Shown here in pieces: positions 1 through 5,783 of a stretch of 10,735 bases of DNA. The stretch lies in NCBI GenBank assembly GCA_046724655.1, contig JBKOWY010000037.1:1-10735 (forward strand), read 5' to 3'. How positions within the stretch are numbered: the first letter of the stretch is position 1; every line of letters starts with the position of its first letter. The DNA comes from JALZAA01 sp046724655 (GTDB lineage: Bacteria; Actinomycetota; Acidimicrobiia; IMCC26256; JACDBD01). The notes under the pieces were generated by a model. The model saw only the letters and a program-made list of their open reading frames with translations, did no database searches and had not been told where the DNA came from. A program made the position numbers and the translations under genes.

Positions 1-19
1 TACAACCTCTATAACCTCT

Positions 20-25
20 TATACT
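20..25 (+). promoter_or_regulatory. Possible -10 element (TATACT) of the amidase gene
   Basis: TATACT lies 38 nt before the ATG at 64, in an AT- and pyrimidine-rich leader that contrasts with the GC-rich surroundings. It fits the actinobacterial TANNNT -10 pattern and would start transcription near position 32. A -35 box at normal spacing would fall across the window edge, so it cannot be checked. The leader also holds an imperfect direct repeat, ACCTCTATA (5-13) and ACCTCTTATA (15-24 region), of unknown meaning. Confidence 0.4.
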
Positions 26-63
26 TCTTTGTCCTCATCTCTGACATCACACGGAGAAACCCA

Positions 64-1428
64 ATGGATCGCAGAACCCGCCGCATGCACCGGGAGCGCG
101 GCCGGCGATTGAAGCTCGGCATCGGAGGCGCGGTCGCGGCAATGGCCCTTGCCGCGCTTGGCGCGACCGGGCTCGGGCAGGCGCAGCAGTCACCCGGACA
201 GCCCAAGCCCGAGGTCAATCAGGTCGATCTCACCCCGGAGCCGGCGCCGGTCGCCGCCGGGTGGGAAGGCCAGGTCGGCACGGACGCCAACCTCGTGGCG
301 GTTCAGTGGGACGGCGACCAGAACGCCGCGTACACATTCGAGGTTCGCAACGGACGAGGCGAGTGGCGCCAAGCGGCCGAGACGACCGTGTTCGACAACG
401 GGCCCGACCCGGGAACCCAGGACGCGCTGCACGGCGCGACACCGGAGAGCAGGCACGTCAGCGAACCGGTTTGGGTGGGCAAGGACGTCACCGGCGTCCG
501 CGTGCGGCTCGACAACGGCGCGGCGCAGGACGTGACCCTGCACGTCATCGACTCCACCCGTGGCAAGAAGCCGGAGACGATCGTCGAGTCCATGAGCACC
601 ACGACGACTCCGACAACCGCGCCGCCGTCGGTGGGTTCGGGCGGCGCGCCGCCGTCAGGCGGCGGTTCGGGGGGGTCGATCCGCTCGACGTCCACGACAC
701 CGACGCTGCCCACCCGGCAGGGCGTCGGCCTGGGCCAGGGCCTGACGGCAGCGGCGATCGCCAGTCTCGTGGTGGCGTTCGTCGTGCGCCGGCGGCGCGT
801 GCTGGCAGTCGTGGTCGTCGCAGTGGTCGCGCTCGCGGCCTGCGCGCCGACCAAAGGCGGTCCCCCTGGGCCGCAATCGATTCCGGGCGGCATCGTCACA
901 CGGGGAAGCTGGGGCGGCGACCTGCCCTGGAACTGGGGCGCCTGCCCGAACGGTCCCGAGTACGCGTGGGTGGGCGACGCGATCGTCCATCACACCGTCA
1001 ACAGCAACAATTACGGGCCGGGCGACAGCGTCGCGATGATTCGTGCGATCTACGCCTACCACGTGAACACGCTCGGATACTGCGACATCGCCTACAACTT
1101 CATCATCGACAACTACGGCAGAGCGTTCGAAGGTCGCGTCGGCGGCATCGACAAGCCTGTCGTAGGGGCGCACGCGCTCAACCACAACACTGGGACGACC
1201 GGGATCGCCGTGCTCGGGACGTTCACCGGCGTCGCGCCGTCGGGCGCCGCCCAGGGGACTCTCACCGATCTCATCCGATGGAAGTTCAAGGTCCACGGCG
1301 TCAACCCGTTCGAACAGGACGCGGCCCACATCTACGGGCATCGGGACGTGTACGCGACGGAGTGTCCGGGTCAGGCCTTCTACAACGTCCTGCCATACAT
1401 TCGGCTCAACGTGAAGGCGGGCTGGTAG
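64..1428 (+). CDS. PGRP-type N-acetylmuramoyl-L-alanine amidase, exported, with internal TM/lipobox segment
   Basis: Predicted zinc amidase (Amidase_2/PGRP fold, 454 aa) that would cleave the MurNAc-L-Ala bond of peptidoglycan outside the cell. The ATG is preceded by GGAG at 53-56 with 7-nt spacing. Residues 1-40 form a basic, hydrophobic signal peptide with a weak Tat-like RRLKLG. Residues about 44-172 resemble the N-terminal beta domain of actinobacterial PGRP amidases (WDGDQ..., PVWVGKDV, VRVRL). Residues 176-222 are a Ser/Thr/Gly/Pro linker. A hydrophobic stretch (223-241), RRRR (242-245) and a second hydrophobic stretch ending in LAAC (257-260) follow. The amidase domain spans about 277-454, with zinc ligands in VHHTV (309/310), YGHRD (His426) and TECPG (Cys434), and YNFIIDNYG as the usual central motif. 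All catalytic residues appear intact. The odd part is the membrane/lipobox segment between the two domains: either a hairpin anchor or the start of a second product. The gene converges on the DPA operon with a 7-nt gap. Confidence 0.9.
   Translation: MDRRTRRMHRERGRRLKLGIGGAVAAMALAALGATGLGQAQQSPGQPKPEVNQVDLTPEPAPVAAGWEGQVGTDANLVAVQWDGDQNAAYTFEVRNGRGEWRQAAETTVFDNGPDPGTQDALHGATPESRHVSEPVWVGKDVTGVRVRLDNGAAQDVTLHVIDSTRGKKPETIVESMSTTTTPTTAPPSVGSGGAPPSGGGSGGSIRSTSTTPTLPTRQGVGLGQGLTAAAIASLVVAFVVRRRRVLAVVVVAVVALAACAPTKGGPPGPQSIPGGIVTRGSWGGDLPWNWGACPNGPEYAWVGDAIVHHTVNSNNYGPGDSVAMIRAIYAYHVNTLGYCDIAYNFIIDNYGRAFEGRVGGIDKPVVGAHALNHNTGTTGIAVLGTFTGVAPSGAAQGTLTDLIRWKFKVHGVNPFEQDAAHIYGHRDVYATECPGQAFYNVLPYIRLNVKAGW
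784..1428 (+). other. Possible alternative start giving a separate lipoprotein amidase
   Basis: GTG at 784 is in frame with the amidase. It would begin a 214-aa product reading M-RRRR-VLAVVVVAVVALAAC, which has the exact layout of a type II signal peptide: basic n-region, about 14 hydrophobic residues, and an LAAC lipobox with Cys at residue 20 (260 of the long form). GGTGG at 771-775 lies 8 nt upstream and could act as a weak ribosome binding site. Everything needed for the PGRP domain is downstream. Whether this start is used, or the long form is made and folded as a membrane hairpin, cannot be decided from sequence alone. Confidence 0.35.
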
Positions 1429-1435
1429 CGAGCGC

Positions 1436-2068
1436 TTAGGACGTGCCGCGCGGGCTGCGACCGACGCTGATGGGCTGGTCGGCTCGGGCGAGGAGCTCGC
1501 GGTCGCCGGAGCTGTCGCCATACGCCCACACGAACGTGGAACGGTCGCCGAGCCACGCGTCGAGCCGTCGGGCCTTCTCGGCGCCGCGGACGTTGGGCCC
1601 GGCGAGCTCTCCGGTCAGGCGACCGTCGTCGCCGACAGCCAGTTCCGTAGCGAGCACGGCGTCGAAGCCCAGCTTCTTGGCGATCGGATCGAGGTACGTC
1701 GTGAGCGATGCCGATACGAGCACGAGCTCGTGGCCCTGGCGGCGATGCCACTCGATTCGCTCGGTGACGTCCGCCCGCAGGTGCCGGACGACGACGTCGT
1801 CGGCGAAGCGAGCCGCGACGTCGGCAAGACGCGCTGCGTCGTAGCCGGCCAGCGTGCGACGCACGAGTGCCGCCTTGGCCGCGTCGCGCTTGCGCTCGTC
1901 GAGCGCCGCTGCGAACAAGCGCGGGCTCGTCCGTACCAGCTCCCAGACCAGTCGCCGCGTGCCGATTGCTGCACGCAGGAACGGGACGACGTTGTCGCGA
2001 GTCGACACCGTCTTGTCGAAGTCGAACGCCGCGACGACGCGCTGCTGATTCGAGTAGGGAGCAGTCAC
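1436..2068 (-). CDS. HAD-IB family phosphatase, candidate polyprenyl-phosphoryl-5-phosphoribose phosphatase
   Basis: 210-aa HAD-superfamily subfamily IB hydrolase (phosphoserine-phosphatase-like). Visible motifs are DFDKT with nucleophile Asp16 and acid/base Asp18, motif II Ser119 in LVSAS, Lys165 in GAEKARR, and motif IV YGDSSGD (Asp185, Asp189). The family conserves the TGEL.GPNVRG stretch before the lysine. The GTG start at 2068 is chosen because its GTGA overlaps the dprE2 stop by 4 nt, a usual sign of translational coupling. An in-frame start at 2146 would run 80 nt into dprE2 and add a non-homologous tail. Being last in an operon with the phosphoribosyltransferase and both epimerase subunits, it probably removes the 5-phosphate of polyprenyl-phosphoryl-5-phosphoribose (DPPR), the one step the other three do not cover. 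That role is inferred from context. The HAD-IB assignment is firm. Confidence 0.85.
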   Translation of the reverse strand: MTAPYSNQQRVVAAFDFDKTVSTRDNVVPFLRAAIGTRRLVWELVRTSPRLFAAALDERKRDAAKAALVRRTLAGYDAARLADVAARFADDVVVRHLRADVTERIEWHRRQGHELVLVSASLTTYLDPIAKKLGFDAVLATELAVGDDGRLTGELAGPNVRGAEKARRLDAWLGDRSTFVWAYGDSSGDRELLARADQPISVGRSPRGTS

Positions 2069-2838
2069 AGCGGGAGCTTGCGGAACAGTAGGCGCGGGAC
2101 GTGCCGCAACATGGTCATCACCCAGCGCAGCGCGGGTGGCACCCACACGATCTCGCTGCCGCGCTCCAACCCCCGCACGATCGCTTCGGCGACGGCCTCG
2201 GGCGTCGTCGCCAACGGCGCCGGCTCGAGGCCCTCCGTCATCTTGGTGTGCACGAACCCGGGCCTCACGATCATCACCGACGCCCCGCTGCCCACCAGCG
2301 CGTCACCGAGACCTTGGAAGAACGCGTCGAGCCCGGCCTTGGTCGACCCGTACACGAAGTTCGAGCGCCGCGCCCGTTCACCGGCGACCGACGACAACAG
2401 CACAAAGGTGCCATGACCCTGCGCCCGTAGCCGGTTGGCCACCGGGATCGCTATTGCGACCGGGTCGAGGTAGTTCACCCGGGCGACCTCCACGGCGGCG
2501 GCCGCGTCCCGCTCCGCCTGGCTCTGGTCGCCGAGCACGCCGAACGCGAGCAGCACCACGTCGAAGTCGCCGAACCGGTCGAACACGCCGTCGACGAAGG
2601 CGTCGTGGCTGTCGATCGCGTCGGCGTCGAACGCGACTGCCTCGATCGTGAGGTTCGGACGCGGTCCGGCGAGCTCGCGCACCTCCTTCACTTGCGTGTC
2701 GAGGGCCTCGGGCCGGCGTGCTGCGAGCACCACGGTCGTCGCACGTCTCGCGACGAGCTCGCGCACCGTCGCCAGGGCGATTTCCGAGCCGCCCCCGAGA
2801 ACGAGCACGGATTGCACCGAGCCCAGCGAGTCCCTCAT
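2065..2838 (-). CDS. dprE2: DprE2-like decaprenylphosphoryl-2-keto-ribose reductase (SDR)
   Basis: 257-aa short-chain dehydrogenase, close in length to M. tuberculosis DprE2 (about 254 aa). It would use NAD(P)H to reduce the 2'-keto intermediate made by DprE1 to polyprenyl-phosphoryl-arabinose. The Rossmann motif is LGGGSEIA (residues 14-21), and AFGVLGD (98-104) sits where classical SDRs have NNAG, as in DprE2. Catalytic Ser149/150, Tyr163 and Lys167 lie in VYGSTKAGLD. The stretch RRSNFVYGSTKAGLD and the basic, amphipathic C-terminus (RWVMTMLRHVPRLLFRKLPL) match my memory of mycobacterial DprE2 almost residue for residue. The ATG at 2838 lies 7 nt after the dprE1 stop. A nearby ATG at 2846 overlaps that stop (TGATG) but runs into a stop after three codons. 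The stop codon overlaps the HAD gene start. Confidence 0.93.
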   Translation of the reverse strand: MRDSLGSVQSVLVLGGGSEIALATVRELVARRATTVVLAARRPEALDTQVKEVRELAGPRPNLTIEAVAFDADAIDSHDAFVDGVFDRFGDFDVVLLAFGVLGDQSQAERDAAAAVEVARVNYLDPVAIAIPVANRLRAQGHGTFVLLSSVAGERARRSNFVYGSTKAGLDAFFQGLGDALVGSGASVMIVRPGFVHTKMTEGLEPAPLATTPEAVAEAIVRGLERGSEIVWVPPALRWVMTMLRHVPRLLFRKLPL

Positions 2839-2845
2839 GCGCGCA

Positions 2846-4219
2846 TCACAACAGCCCCAGCCGCCGGGCGAGGTCGGACTGGAGCACGTTCGAAGGGTCG
2901 ACTCGCGCCCGCACCTCCCGGAGCCGGTCGAGCTCGGGGTACATGCGGGGCACGAACTCCGGTCGCACGCGGGAGTCCTTGGCGAAGTACACGCGCCCGC
3001 CGGCGTCGGTGACGAGCTGATCGAGCTCGTCGAGGAGCGGCGGCAAACCGCGCGGACCGGTCGGGATGTCGAGCGCCAGCGTCCAGCCCGGCGTCGGGAA
3101 CGACAGGGGGCCCGGGTTCCTGGGGCCGAATCGCTTGAGCACGGCCAGGAACGACGCGCACCGCGCGCCGCTGAGCTTCTCGATCGTGCGCCGGACGGTT
3201 TCATGCTCGTGGTCGGGCACGACGTACTGGTATTGCACGAACCCGTGCCTTCCGTACATGCGGTTCCAGTCACGCACGCCGTCGAGCGGATGGAAGAACG
3301 AGCGGATGGACTCGAGGTGGCCGCGCCGCTGCTCGGGATAGTGGCGGAACCAGATCTCGTTGAAGGCGCGCATCGTGAACCGGTTCACCAGGCCACTCGG
3401 TACCCACGCCGGGGCGGCGAGCCGCGTCCGTGGCTCGTACCGGCGTGCCGTACTGCGCCGTCGCGCCGGCAGGCGGTCGAGCGGGGCGTGATCGCCGCGA
3501 AGCAACACCGAGCGGCCCAGCGCGGCGCCGCTCGAAAGACAATCGATCCAGGCGACCGAGTAGCGGTACCGGTCGTCGCCGCTGCGAAAGCGCGCCATGG
3601 CGTCGTCGAGGTCGGAGGCGCGCTCGGTGTCGACGCTCACGTAGGCGGTCTCGATCGGCAGCAGAGGGAAGGTCACATCGGTGATGACGCCGGTAAGCCC
3701 CATGCCGCCCGCCGTGGCCCAGAACAACTCGGCGTCCTGGTCCGGCCCGACCTCGTGCACGCCCTTCGGGGTGCGCAAGGTGATGCGCTCGACATGATTG
3801 GCGAAGCTGCCGTCGACGTGATGGTTCTTGCCGTGGATGTCGGCCGCGAATGCGCCTCCCACCGTCACGTAGCGCGTGCCCGGCGTCACGGGCACGAACC
3901 AACCGCGCGGCACGAGCAGGCGCAGGAGCGCATCGATGCTCGCGCCCGCTTCGACCCGGATCACGCCCCGGTCGAGGTCGAGGTCGAGCACGCGGTCGAG
4001 GGTGGTGGCGTCGATCACGGATCCGCCCGCGTTCTGGGCGGCGTCGCCGTAGCTGCGTCCGAGGCCGCGGGCGATGAGGCCGCGCCGGCCGGGATGCTCG
4101 AGGACGTCCGCGACGTCGTCGACCGTGTCGGGGGCGATGACGGTGGCGGCCGTGGGTGCCGTCCGTCCCCAACCCGTCAGCAGCCGTCGGGCGCCGATCG
4201 CGTTCGGATCAACCGGCAT
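2846..4219 (-). CDS. dprE1: DprE1-like decaprenylphosphoryl-ribose 2'-oxidase (FAD)
   Basis: 457-aa FAD-dependent oxidase of the vanillyl-alcohol-oxidase/ALO type (M. tuberculosis DprE1 is 461 aa). It oxidises the 2'-OH of polyprenyl-phosphoryl-ribose, the first half of epimerisation to arabinose. Diagnostic stretches are LTGWGRTAP (14-22), ARGLGRSYGDAAQNAGG (50-66), the FAD-binding TVGGAFAADIHGKNHH (119-134; His129 equals Mtb His132), FWATAGGMGLTGVI, FHPLDGVRDWNRMYG, FGPRNPGPLSFPTPGW and YFAKDSR with the active-site lysine at 414 (Mtb Lys418). The position equal to Mtb Cys387, the covalent target of benzothiazinones, is Ala382 (GWTLALDIP). The ATG at 4219 overlaps the 3' end of the UbiA gene by 11 nt. 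No strong Shine-Dalgarno is visible, so translation is probably coupled. Upstream in-frame codons only give a low-complexity out-of-frame reading of UbiA. Confidence 0.95.
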   Translation of the reverse strand: MPVDPNAIGARRLLTGWGRTAPTAATVIAPDTVDDVADVLEHPGRRGLIARGLGRSYGDAAQNAGGSVIDATTLDRVLDLDLDRGVIRVEAGASIDALLRLLVPRGWFVPVTPGTRYVTVGGAFAADIHGKNHHVDGSFANHVERITLRTPKGVHEVGPDQDAELFWATAGGMGLTGVITDVTFPLLPIETAYVSVDTERASDLDDAMARFRSGDDRYRYSVAWIDCLSSGAALGRSVLLRGDHAPLDRLPARRRSTARRYEPRTRLAAPAWVPSGLVNRFTMRAFNEIWFRHYPEQRRGHLESIRSFFHPLDGVRDWNRMYGRHGFVQYQYVVPDHEHETVRRTIEKLSGARCASFLAVLKRFGPRNPGPLSFPTPGWTLALDIPTGPRGLPPLLDELDQLVTDAGGRVYFAKDSRVRPEFVPRMYPELDRLREVRARVDPSNVLQSDLARRLGLL

Positions 4220-5150
4220 AGACGCCGATCGCGAAGCATGCGAGCAGGAGCGCGCCGAGCACCTGGAGCACCCGGTCGCTGAGCACGACCTCCTCGGGCG
4301 CGCCGCCACCTCCCTGCTCCACGGTGAGCGCGTACCGGAGGATGGCGAGCACGAACGGGACGATCGACAACCGGAACCAGAACTGATTGCCAACCTGGTC
4401 CGCCTTCTCGAACGCCCACAACGCGTAGCCGGTGATGGCGACGCCCGACGTCGTTGCTCGCACGTAGTTGAGGAACGAGTCCGTGTAGTGGCCCAGCGTG
4501 ACGCGATGGTTGCTCGACGAGTCGCCCAGCTCGTTCAACTCGGCGTGGCGCTTTCCCGCCACCATGAACAACGAGCCCGCGCCCACCACGATGAGGAAGA
4601 AGTTCGACAGCGGAACGCCCGTGGCCGCGCCGCCTGCGATCGCGCGCAGCCCGAAACCGGCGGCGACGGCGCCGAGGTCGATGATCGGCTCGTGCTTCAG
4701 CCACAGGCTGTACGACACCGTCACGACGACGTACGCCCCAACCACAGCCACGAGCCGGCCGTTGTTCAAGGGCGCCGAAATGCCGAGCGCGAGCAGGATC
4801 AGCACTCCGGCGACGATCTTCGCCTGCCTCGTGGTGATGTGCCCGGCCGCGATCGGGCGGTTGCGCTTCGTCGCGTGCTGCCGATCGGCCTCGACGTCGA
4901 GGGCGTCGTTCAGGAAGTAGGTTCCGCTGGCCGCCAGGCAGAACGCCACGAACGCGACCATCGTGCGTCCGAGTTGCGCGGGCTCTGACAGGACACCAGC
5001 GGCGCCGGGCGCCGCGAACACCAGCACGTTCTTCACCCACTGCTTGGGACGCGCCGTGCGCAGCAAGCTGCGGGCGAGTGACGGCCTGGGTGCGGGCGCC
5101 GGCGCCTCGGGCCCGGGCGCTGGTGCCGGCCGCTTGGAGGCGACGGACAT
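4209..5150 (-). CDS. ubiA: UbiA-family polyprenyl-phosphate phosphoribosyltransferase (Rv3806c-like)
   Basis: 313-aa membrane prenyltransferase fold (M. tuberculosis Rv3806c/UbiA is about 302 aa). It transfers 5-phosphoribose from PRPP to decaprenyl (or another polyprenyl) phosphate, the first committed step of DPA synthesis. The first aspartate-rich motif, NDALDVEADRQH (81-92), is followed by TKRNRPIAAG. The second motif region is YSLWLKHEPIIDL (147-159), then LRAIAGGAATGVPLS. These and GSLFMVAGKRHAEL (192-205) match Rv3806c closely. About eight to nine hydrophobic segments span residues 64-310. A Pro/Ala-rich cytosolic tail (8-23) is a lineage addition. The ATG at 5150 is preferred over an in-frame TTG at 5171: it has TACGCT 8 nt upstream and no Shine-Dalgarno, a leaderless pattern. 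It is first in the four-gene minus-strand operon and ends inside the dprE1 start. Confidence 0.93.
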   Translation of the reverse strand: MSVASKRPAPAPGPEAPAPAPRPSLARSLLRTARPKQWVKNVLVFAAPGAAGVLSEPAQLGRTMVAFVAFCLAASGTYFLNDALDVEADRQHATKRNRPIAAGHITTRQAKIVAGVLILLALGISAPLNNGRLVAVVGAYVVVTVSYSLWLKHEPIIDLGAVAAGFGLRAIAGGAATGVPLSNFFLIVVGAGSLFMVAGKRHAELNELGDSSSNHRVTLGHYTDSFLNYVRATTSGVAITGYALWAFEKADQVGNQFWFRLSIVPFVLAILRYALTVEQGGGGAPEEVVLSDRVLQVLGALLLACFAIGVYAG

Positions 5151-5158
5151 CGCCGGAC

Positions 5159-5164
5159 AGCGTA
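5159..5164 (-). promoter_or_regulatory. Leaderless-type -10 element of the DPA operon
   Basis: On the minus strand TACGCT fits TANNNT and ends 8 nt before the ATG at 5150. With a normal 6-7 nt offset the transcript would start at or just before the start codon, which agrees with the absence of a Shine-Dalgarno sequence. No convincing -35 box is visible. The call rests on pattern and position only. Confidence 0.4.
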
Positions 5165-5179
5165 ACGCCAAGCGTCCTC

Positions 5180-5185
5180 TAGCCT
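5180..5185 (+). promoter_or_regulatory. Leaderless-type -10 element of the cobalamin adenosyltransferase gene
   Basis: TAGCCT fits TANNNT and ends 9 nt before the ATG at 5195. No Shine-Dalgarno sequence precedes that ATG, so a leaderless or near-leaderless mRNA is likely. It lies back to back with the minus-strand element at 5159-5164 in a 44-nt divergent gap. Confidence 0.4.
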
Positions 5186-5194
5186 TGGCCGCGC

Positions 5195-5764
5195 ATGAGC
5201 GCCGCCCGGAAGGTGTACACGCGGAAGGGCGACGACGGCACCACCGGGCTCTTCCATGGCGGGCGCGTCGCCAAGGACGCTCCCGGCCCGGAGGCGTACG
5301 GCGCGGTCGACGAAGCCGTGTCGGCCATCGGCGTCGCTCGCGCGCAGACCGAACCGGGTACCGAGCTGAACAGGCTCCTGATCAGGCTCGAACGCGAGCT
5401 GTTCGTCGTGGGGGCCGAGCTCGCCACCGCGCCCGACCGTCGGGACCACCTCGAGCCCGGCGTGTCACGGGTGACGCGCGAGATGGTCGACGCGCTCGAG
5501 CCGATCATCGACGACGTCACGACGCGCTTCGACCCGCCGCAGGAGTTCGTGCTCCCAGGCGAGAACCCGGTCGCTGCCGCCCTCGATCTCGCCCGGACGG
5601 TCGTCCGCCGGGCCGAGCGGGAGGCCGTCGCCGCACGCGCCCAGGGGTGGCTCGACGAGAGCTTCGTGGTGCCGTACCTGAACCGGCTCGCCGACCTCGT
5701 GTACACGCTGGCACGCTGGCAGGAGCACGGGTTCCGCCCCGTGCGGACCGACGATCGAGACTGA
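5195..5764 (+). CDS. pduO: PduO-type ATP:cob(I)alamin adenosyltransferase
   Basis: 189-aa helical-bundle adenosyltransferase of the PduO/MMAB family. It transfers the adenosyl group of ATP to cob(I)alamin to make coenzyme B12 in the cytoplasm, usually as a trimer. The N-terminal ATP-binding motif is YTRKGDDGTTGLF (8-20), followed by AYGAVDEAVSAIG (34-46, usually YG.(I/V)DELNS.IG). The C-terminal part shows EFVLPGENPVAAALDLART (117-135), VVRRAER (136-142) and YLNRLADLVY (161-170). All are family hallmarks, although the usual GG in FVLPGG is GE and the usual His before ART is replaced. The ATG is chosen at 5195 because the protein starts directly before the ATP motif. It leads a plus-strand run and sits 19 nt before leucyl aminopeptidase. 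No B12-dependent enzyme or riboswitch is visible nearby. Naming varies (cobO/pduO). Confidence 0.9.
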   Translation: MSAARKVYTRKGDDGTTGLFHGGRVAKDAPGPEAYGAVDEAVSAIGVARAQTEPGTELNRLLIRLERELFVVGAELATAPDRRDHLEPGVSRVTREMVDALEPIIDDVTTRFDPPQEFVLPGENPVAAALDLARTVVRRAEREAVAARAQGWLDESFVVPYLNRLADLVYTLARWQEHGFRPVRTDDRD

Positions 5765-5772
5765 GCACCACT

Positions 5773-5779
5773 AGGAGGT
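5773..5779 (+). promoter_or_regulatory. Strong Shine-Dalgarno (AGGAGGT) fixing the pepA GTG start
   Basis: AGGAGGT ends 4 nt before GTG at 5784. It is the strongest ribosome binding site in the window and settles the GTG as start. It contrasts with the leaderless-looking gene before it and suggests independently efficient translation of the aminopeptidase within the operon. Confidence 0.8.
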
Positions 5780-5783
5780 ATCC

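Noticed and set aside
706..723. LPTRQG before the first mid-protein hydrophobic segment, read as a sortase signal
   Set aside because: Sortase motifs need Thr at the fourth and Gly at the fifth place (LPXTG). This has Arg and Gln there, and the protein continues for over 200 residues after it.
2648..4282. Long plus-strand open frame (544 codons) antisense to dprE1
   Set aside because: It is a shadow frame produced by GC-rich third positions of dprE1, has no recognisable domain and lacks a ribosome binding site, while the minus strand encodes a clear DprE1.
5171..5171. Upstream TTG start for the UbiA gene
   Set aside because: It adds seven residues without similarity, overlaps the likely -10 hexamer and has no ribosome binding site. 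The ATG at 5150 fits better.
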